Source: Chiridota heheva (Eukaryota; Echinodermata; Holothuroidea; Apodida; Chiridotidae). Taken from it: DNA of 64,000 nt. Positions 57,967 through 64,000 of the stretch are shown here, in pieces (the stretch's first letter is position 1; each line of letters opens with the position of its first letter). Where the stretch lies: positions 651,001-715,000 of the forward strand of contig JAIGNY010000739.1 of assembly GCA_020152595.1 (NCBI GenBank), written 5' to 3'. Under the pieces are notes generated by a model. It ran no database searches, was not told the origin of the DNA, and was given only the letters and a program-made list of their open reading frames with translations. Position numbers and translations under genes: made by a program.

Positions 57967-58094
57967 TTATGAGAAAGCTGCCAGTTACTCAAGAGGTCCG
58001 CACTCCAACAGATACGTGGTCTGGTCTGGGGTTCTCCAAATCAATGCCGGATTCTGCTGTTAGAGACCTCATTATGCAAAATGGAGGTTTTGCA
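57967..58094 (+). CDS. BICC1: BICC1 exon 16 (RTPTDTWSGLGFSKSMP block)
   Basis: Acceptor ATAATTTTTTTAG and donor GTAAGT, phase 1 in, phase 0 out. It encodes FMRKLPVTQEVRTPTDTWSG and LGFSKSMPDSAVRDLIMQNG, then GFA. The vertebrate block VRTPTNTWSGLGFSKSMPAE is nearly identical, making this the most conserved part outside the KH and SAM domains. Its biochemical role is not known to me. Confidence 0.97.
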
Positions 58095-58933
58095 GTAAGT
58101 GCTGCTAGGATTGATGTTAAACTAGGGACATGACTGCACGTAGGGAGGAGGGCCCTGACAAGGTGACACTCCAGTGTTACTCAGAGAGTCATATAGTGCT
58201 CAAATATGCACAAATAATGTAGGCAGATCCCAAGAGTTAGGCCTCGTAGCCAGCATAGCATGTTAGGGGGTGGGGAAGAAATTGAGGTCAAATAAGAATG
58301 TTCACTGACATCATCAATGCACAGGGCTGCCAATAGAATTGCAGGGCCTGAGGGGCAAACTGAAAAAAATGTGCCAAATTGTTGGGCTCTGCCTTTTTAA
58401 TGCACATTCCTATTCTTAATTTTTATGGGCCCTTATAACCCCAGGTCTCAAATGCTGCCACTTGACTCCCCTTCTAGGTGGTACTGTCAACACAACTTCA
58501 TCCAATCATCTGACAAGAAATAAACAAACAATAACAAGGTGGAAAAATAAACTCTTGGCAACTCTTTCTTATCAATTATTGTTTGCTTTTGCTATTTTGT
58601 TTTTTATCATGGAAATTGTTTGATTGCCCTCCATACTTCATGCACAGTGGCAGTACCATGAGTTTGGTCATAAAGGGGGTGGGGGGGGGGGGCAAGAGAG
58701 GGGAAAAGTTTGCCTAATTGGTAGAAAAATCCTATAAATAAGACAAAATATGTCACTTTACACAAAATATCTTTGAGGGCAAGTTTGGGGCGATCTTGTG
58801 AGGGAAAATTCCCCCCACCCCTAGTAACTTATTCAGATATATTTTCCTCTAGGAGAGCTTTTATTATGGCATCACTTGCATTTTATCATAAGCAATCTGA
58901 ACGTTGACTTACTTTCATTGTTTTAATTTACAG
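58095..58933 (+). other. Intron 17 of BICC1
   Basis: GTAAGT to TTTACAG, 839 bp. Contains a CAGTGGCAGTACC start (58648) with a G-run (58676-58692) and a terminal CCCCCCACCCC, like several transposon scraps in the window (about 5811, 7379, 30650). Nothing else recognised. Confidence 0.8.
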
Positions 58934-59012
58934 GATCTTTCTCATCAGGAGCTGCCGATCATGTATGATGAGAACCATAATGAGGAGTTTGCTGTGAAGA
59001 AGAAAAAGCAAA
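58934..59012 (+). CDS. BICC1: BICC1 exon 17 (acidic then Lys-rich)
   Basis: Acceptor TTTTAATTTACAG and donor GTGAGT. It encodes DLSHQELPIMYDENHNEEFA then VKKKKQ, the basic stretch corresponding to vertebrate SPKRKQNKS upstream of the SAM domain. Phase 0 in, phase 1 out. A nuclear-localisation-like KKKK run is visible, though BICC1 is normally cytoplasmic. Confidence 0.88.
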
Positions 59013-59799
59013 GTGAGTATGTGGCCAGAAAGAAAAGTGTCGAAGAAATAGCGGTTATGAAATTGCAGAAATGGTGAAAAAATATATAGATTTATTATCA
59101 TGAACAATATATCTGATTTATTACTTATGTACATGGGAATGCACATTGAACATGGGGAAAGTATATATAGTCTCGAACACCAGGACATGTAGTTTTTGAA
59201 GATATTTTAGTCCTTCTGTGCTTAGAGATAATTTGATAAGGAATTTGACATGTTAATGCAATGCAACTCTTCTAGTCTAGAAGCTTAGTAGCAGCCTATA
59301 CAATACACTGTTGTAACATTCCACTTAAATACATCTCATTTACAAATTTGCTGCATTTGAAAATTGAGACCCAGTTATATTATATTGTTATATTCACCAA
59401 GCTGTAGAGACCCTCCTCATACATCCCATTTATTCTCTTGCTGTTTCCACCCCTGTCTACCTTTGCATTTATTCCATTTGTCCTTTTAGTTTTTGTTTTA
59501 AAACTTTGGTTGATATACCCAGGGGCATAAATACCATGGGATGTGGGGGGGGGGGGAGGGGGGAGTTACATGTACAACCCTAAAATTTTAGAATCATGGG
59601 TAAAATTTGAGATTAGTCAGTAAATCTAGCATGAAGTTAATAGAAATAAAAAACTTGATTATTAACTTTATTACGGGGAGGCATTTTTAAGCTCGACAAT
59701 CGAAGAATAGTAGAGCTATTCTAGTATTCTTGGCATCTGCGTTTTTGGCTAAAGGTTTTTTATTTGTTGGTTAAAGTTTTCTCTGTTTTGTTGGATAAA

Positions 59800-60092
59800 G
59801 TTTTTGGATGAGTTTGTGATAATGACATTCCTGACATGAATAGCAAGGTAAAGACTAGTATTGAGATGAATGAAAAAGCATACAAAAGATTCCTCGCCTC
59901 TAAAGAATTTTTAATTAGATGTCTCGGGTATGAAAAGAAATATAAATAGGGTTTTTGGAGTAGTTTTTTTGTTATGATAATGACATTCCTGACATGAATA
60001 GCAATCAGAACGTTTGTCTTGCCATGAATAAAGAAGCAAATAAAAGTTTCATCACTTCTAAAGAATTTTAGATAAGGGGTTTGGGAAATATA
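59800..60092. repeat. ~145 bp tandem duplication, two copies
   Basis: Both copies run GTTTTTGGA, GATAATGACATTCCTGACAT, GAATAGCAA, an A-rich middle with ATGAA, and CTAAAGAATTTT near the end. Diverged ~20-25% by eye. Confidence 0.75.
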
Positions 60093-60159
60093 CACAATAA
60101 TTGGAATGTGGGATAGAAGATGACGAGATAATAAAGTAGCTGAAGGAATTAGGATGAGA

Positions 60160-60452
60160 TCATGTGGGACAGGGTGGAATTGTATGTAGGGTAGGGTGGG
60201 GTGGCATGTTGGTCAGAATGTGGTGGGTTGGCATGTGAAACAGGGTGGGTTGGCATGTGAAACAGGGTGGGTTGGCATGTGTAACAAGGTGGGTCAACAT
60301 GTGGGGCAGAGTGGAATGGCATGTGGGACATGTTGTGGGGTGTCATCTGAATTTCAGTTGTGATGTCATGTGGGTCATGCATGTGGTGGAATGACATACA
60401 GTATTTGGTTGCAGGTGTGATTGCATGTAGAATGTGGGACAGGCTGGAATGT
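60160..60452. repeat. 22 bp minisatellite, about 13 copies
   Basis: Unit GGCATGTGAAACAGGGTGGG plus TT, with more diverged copies at both ends. Confidence 0.9.
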
Positions 60453-61039
60453 GCAGTATTAGCAATGTCTCGTTGTCATACATTAAGCAATATTGTTTTG
60501 AATAATTTTGCTTTAATGTTACTGTACATTTTTCATGCTGCTTGACTCTGCTTGACGCACATATTTTCTGAATTGGAAAATGTATTACAATCCAGGAAGT
60601 AGTGCTATGAATGTGTAGGGTTGGGAGGGTGCAGGTTGGAAAGGGGGTTTAATGACATTCGTTCATTGACATTTACCTTGGCAAGTCAGGGCCTCTCCTA
60701 TCTTTGTCATTCAATTAAGAGAACTAAAAGAGGTGTTATAGTTATAAAGAGTTAGCTTTCACATGTTTTCTGAGTTACTGGGTGAGGTAACTTTAAGCTT
60801 TTTTTGTCTTAAAATTTCTGCAAAAACTCAAAAATGTCATATTTTGAAGCTTGTAGTAAAATATTGTGAAAATAAACAAAGCAAATAAAAATGTAAGTGC
60901 ACTTTTCAAAGCTCAAGTAATTTGAAATCATCTGCCCCTGCTACCCTATATGCTTCCCTCTATAAGCCCATTCTGTATACTAGCTTTGAATAGTCGAACA
61001 TACTGTCTTTCTGACGTTTGTTTCAAATGGGATGCTAAT

Positions 61040-61520
61040 TTGAGGCCTTCGCCGCCCATAACTCGCCGAAAAATAATTCTTTAATTTTGTATTTTTACAT
61101 TTTCAAAAATCCTACCCTTTGTAAAACTCCCTACTAAATAGCATGGCAACCACTTTTGCCTGTTGACTGTTACTGCGGAGAACATGAAGCCCACCACCCA
61201 CAAGAGCTTGTGATTGACAGATAGAATACAAAGTTGTTCTGCCTGTTTGTAACAAGTGTGTGAGGCAAGGGGAAAAAAATCACAAATAACACAAAAAGCA
61301 TGAGTGAGATATACAAACTGAGCAAAATAAGAGGAATTTACAATCTGAAAACGAAGTGAAGTGTTTAAATGATGTTTTATAAATGTTCTTGATACTTAAC
61401 CCTAAGGGAGTCGAAAATAAAAATTCTGCCCACCCCTCCCTTACAAATTTCCACTTGCCCCTCCCTTACAAATTTCCACAAGAAAGGGAAAACAAACATT
61501 TTTTTTAGGCCGTGTGTGAA
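61040..61520. repeat. Interspersed repeat E, copy 2
   Basis: Starts AGGCCTTCGCCGCCCATAAC, contains AGCATGGCAACCACTTTTG, and ends with two CCACCCCTCCCTTACAAATT-type units and AGGCCGTG. Matches 42022-42515. Confidence 0.6.
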
Positions 61521-61600
61521 ATGTCTAATTGTTACAGAGTTAAATACTAATGATGTCATAACACATGGTCTCTCTCTCAATTTACTCTTTTTTCCCCTAG

Positions 61601-61773
61601 TTTCATCCTTGAGCTACAGCAATTACATCGACAGTTCATCTTTACCTCAACCACCCAAAGGACTGTGGTCACAGGCCGACCTTACTGCATCCCTTTCTGC
61701 CAAAATGGATCTGTCCGAGCTGCTCATCAGTCTGAGTCTTAGCAAATACATTGATGTCTTTCAACAGCAGGAG
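61601..61773 (+). CDS. BICC1: BICC1 exon 18 (first half of SAM domain)
   Basis: Acceptor CTCTTTTTTCCCCTAG and donor GTGAGT. It encodes ISSLSYSNYIDSSSLPQPPK, then the SAM start MDLSELLISLSLSKYIDVFQ ending QQE. Vertebrate SSSNYMD and SDLPELFSKLGLGKYTDVFQ align directly. The SAM domain forms helical polymers that concentrate BICC1 in cytoplasmic foci (family knowledge). Phase 1 in, phase 0 out. Confidence 0.97.
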
Positions 61774-62344
61774 GTGAGTCCATTTACTGCTGGGGCACAC
61801 TTCTTATTGGCATATTATTGTTGCTATGGCCAACATTTTATTAGGTCAGTGACTTTGACAGAAGCTACAATTTTTTCTGAATTTGTGGAAAGAGGGGAGG
61901 GGGCTTCTGTTTTGCTGGGAAAAAAAAAAGTTTTGAAATAATGGTATTAGCTTTTGTAATGATAATGGTAATAACTTTCGCACCATTAAGAGGACCGAAT
62001 TAAATCGCAGGGCTTCCAAGAATTTGGCCTCCCTTATATCAAATACTTGTAATTGACAAAGATGTGTCAGAATTAATCAATATTTGTTTTCAGTACTGAT
62101 TGACAGACCTGGCGAAATTTGCGGTTCCGGCCCTTATAACCTTGGGAAAACTGGGAATTCGTTGGAAGAATTGTTTTTTAAAGATTTTTGCTTTGAAAAA
62201 TGTCCCCCATGCAATTTTGCGATATATAGTATATTAAATTGTGAAAGAGGGAAGCACATAAAGATGTATTTACCACATTAACAATATTTCTGTAACGATT
62301 TTTTGTGGGGGAGATTTTCGACAAAACTGTGTGAAATTTTATAA

Positions 62345-62600
62345 TTCATTCCAACTCTGCCAACTGGTTGGCTCTGTTGTAGGGCATCCACCTTTCACGC
62401 AGGAGGCCCGTGTTTAATCCTGGGCCGGGTCATACCAAAGACTTTAACTATGCCTGGCCCCTACTGCTACCTTGTCTGGCATTCTGCATGTAAAGGACAC
62501 CAGGGCAGGGTAATGATTTCATGTTGCATAGTGACCTGTTGCCCCATTGTGGCCAAGCATAGTAACCCAGGGGTATGTGTAAACGCTAGATTGTTGCAAG
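62345..62600 (+). mobile_element. tRNA-derived SINE (SURF-like)
   Basis: Head with A-box-like TGGCTCTGTTGTAGGGCATC and B-box-like GTGTTTAATCCTGGG, then CGGGTCATACCAAAGACTTT, as in SURF-type SINEs known from echinoderms and other marine invertebrates (recalled, not searched). The body continues to about 62600. Confidence 0.75.
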
Positions 62601-62769
62601 CGTTATAGTACTTTTAAGAATTTCATATCTTAAGCCTTACTCCACCACGCAGCGATAATATCGCCGTTTCAAACCACCTCTTTTTTTTAAATAAAATCGG
62701 GACTTTACCTCAGACCTATAGGAGCTCTCTTGGTATCATTTTAAAAAACTTGAATATTTCTTTTTGAAT

Positions 62770-62845
62770 GACTACATGGTGCAGAGGAAATGTACGCGGC
62801 TAGCACGCGAGCGCTCCAGGTTCGATTCTCACTGTGACCACTGCA
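62770..62845 (+). mobile_element. tRNA-like SINE head fragment
   Basis: ATGGTGCAGAGGAAATGTAC with B-box GGTTCGATTCTC ~45 bp later (62819). The acceptor-stem pairing is poor, so this is read as a SINE or tRNA relic rather than a functional tRNA gene. Confidence 0.5.
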
Positions 62846-63736
62846 TAATTTTCTGTTGCAGCTTTCAGGGGTCTTCTGACTATAATTATTTTTGGTGTTT
62901 TTTCATCTTTCTTTTCTTTCTAAAAATTATAGATTAGTATCATGGGAAAGGAAATTTCATAAAGAATCTAAATATGTAATACAAATCTCTGTTTTCATAC
63001 TGACAAGAAGTTATACTTCTGCAAAGATTGACCATTTGTTGTCCAAATTTAGCCGAAAATTGCTTAATTTGCATAATTTTCTCCAAACCAAACTTGTAAC
63101 GAAAGAAAATTGAAAGGAAAGTTGTCAGAAATGCATATGAAAAAAAACGTTACGAAAATTGGGCTCTTCTCAAAGCCCTGGTAGAGTAAGGGTTAATGCT
63201 TTAGAATTATTATTTTTAATTGTTTATTAACAAGCACTACTGGCAATTTTTCAAGGATATAGTTCCATGTTATTTTGTCAATATTGTAGTGTACTAACCT
63301 AAACTTAAATTCCTGCAGGAAAGTACTATTCTGAGAAATTGAGTACCATATGGAAGAGGTATAACAGTCTCACTAACAAACTGGTTTCCAGGGGAGGGAG
63401 GAGGGGGGGGGGGGACAAGGCTTGCAATAAAAAAAAAAAAGTATCTTCACAGGTATAGAAATAGCCCTTTCAACTAAACCGGGTTGCTGTCTCTATATCA
63501 GGAGAAAATTGGCATCTCAACTGATGACCTCACAAATTTGCATAACTATTTACTTGAGCTATTGAAATAAAGTAAAATTGTCAATTTTTCGTGGAATTTT
63601 GAAGAAATTCCATAATATTTCCAAACAATCTTAGCCAATGTTACTTATCCAGGGTACCATGAAAAATATTGTAATGCATTGAAGGCGTTATAATGCAGAA
63701 TTGTTACCTTGGTTTAGTTCAAAATTATCCTTTCAG

Positions 63737-63836
63737 ATTGATCTAGCTACATTTACCACTTTGACTGATAATGACTTGAAGGAGCTTGGCATCACCACAT
63801 TTGGTGCAAGACGGAAGATGCTGCTAGCAATATCAG
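63737..63836 (+). CDS. BICC1: BICC1 exon 19 (second half of SAM domain)
   Basis: Acceptor AATTATCCTTTCAG and donor GTAAGA. It encodes IDLATFTTLTDNDLKELGIT then TFGARRKMLLAIS, almost identical to vertebrate IDLQTFLTLTDQDLKELGIT and TFGARRKMLLAIS. Phase 0 in, phase 1 out. In vertebrates about 40 residues follow (SELNKNRRK and a Ser-rich tail); these must lie to the right of the window. Confidence 0.98.
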
Positions 63837-64000
63837 GTAAGAATTGGAGATGGGGAACCATGGTTTATCAGATTGATCCTATGAAATGATACTATTCCCA
63901 AACCTTTCATAAAGAAATGTGTGGTATAGTCTAAACCAGTGGTCCACAAATTTTTAGACTGGGGATACAATGAAAATTTCAAGCAAGTGACCATGACTTA
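63837..64000 (+). other. Start of intron 20 with a hAT-like terminus
   Basis: GTAAGA donor. From 63939, CAGTGGTCCACAAATTTTTA then GACTGGGGATAC resembles the terminal inverted repeat CAGTGGTTCTCAAACTTTTT / AGACTGG of Charlie-type hAT elements; the rest is cut by the window edge. Confidence 0.5.

Larger units (their letters stand above)
59013..61600 (+). other. Intron 18 of BICC1
   Basis: 2.6 kb. Holds a G-run (59545-59562), a ~145 bp tandem duplication (59800-60092), a 22 bp minisatellite (60160-60452) and repeat E copy 2 (61040-61520). The stretches 59013-59540 and 60460-61040 are unassigned. Confidence 0.8.
61774..63736 (+). other. Intron 19 of BICC1 (splits the SAM domain)
   Basis: GTGAGT to CCTTTCAG, 1.96 kb. 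Holds a SURF-like SINE (62345-62600), a tRNA-like head (62770-62845), and a G-run and poly-A near 63395-63440. The stretches 61774-62340 and 62850-63380 are unassigned. Confidence 0.85.

Overview
The window is AT-rich animal genomic DNA: long introns, GT-AG splice sites, and many SINE, LINE and foldback-transposon relics. It carries almost all of one protein-coding gene on the + strand, the orthologue of Bicaudal-C (BICC1), an RNA-binding protein with KH domains and a C-terminal SAM domain. Conserved exon sequence points to a metazoan. V-SINE-like, SURF-like and other tRNA-derived SINEs and the general texture suggest a marine invertebrate, perhaps a deuterostome such as an echinoderm or hemichordate, but the species cannot be fixed from this sequence alone. 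No second host gene was recognised.

Layout. Positions 1-4680 are 5' flank, holding a diverged ~400 bp direct duplication, a degenerate TTTTCGGGAAATTT-type repeat field and a broken minus-strand LINE reverse transcriptase (3100-4350). A GC/CCAAT-type promoter candidate lies at 4678-4690 and the BICC1 start codon at 4803. Exons 1-4 (4803-21883) encode the acidic N-terminus and the first KH-like region. Exons 5-8 (35582-40656) encode the KH repeats. Exons 9-15 (41875-56839) encode the long variable Ser/Pro/Gln-rich linker, including one very large exon (46578-48542). Exons 16-19 (57967-63836) encode the conserved RTPTxTWSGLGFSKSMP block and most of the SAM domain. The last coding exon or exons lie beyond the right edge.

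Reading frame. Most junctions join in frame with matching phases and a protein that follows vertebrate BICC1. Three places do not resolve cleanly: exon 6 to exon 7 (a phase conflict that suggests a missed micro-exon), the start of exon 12 (two possible acceptors), and a frame change inside exon 12 (a 161 bp intron or an indel). A 39 bp exon 10 looks like an optional cassette.

The introns hold at least eight minisatellite arrays (13, 18, 20, 22, ~26, 28, 36, 42 and 55 bp units), several MITE/foldback families with two or more copies each, four same-orientation 3' ends of one LINE, and a SINE whose 3' tail has been tandemly amplified. Long open frames on both strands across the 18, 36 and 42 bp arrays arise because the unit length is a multiple of three, and are not genes.
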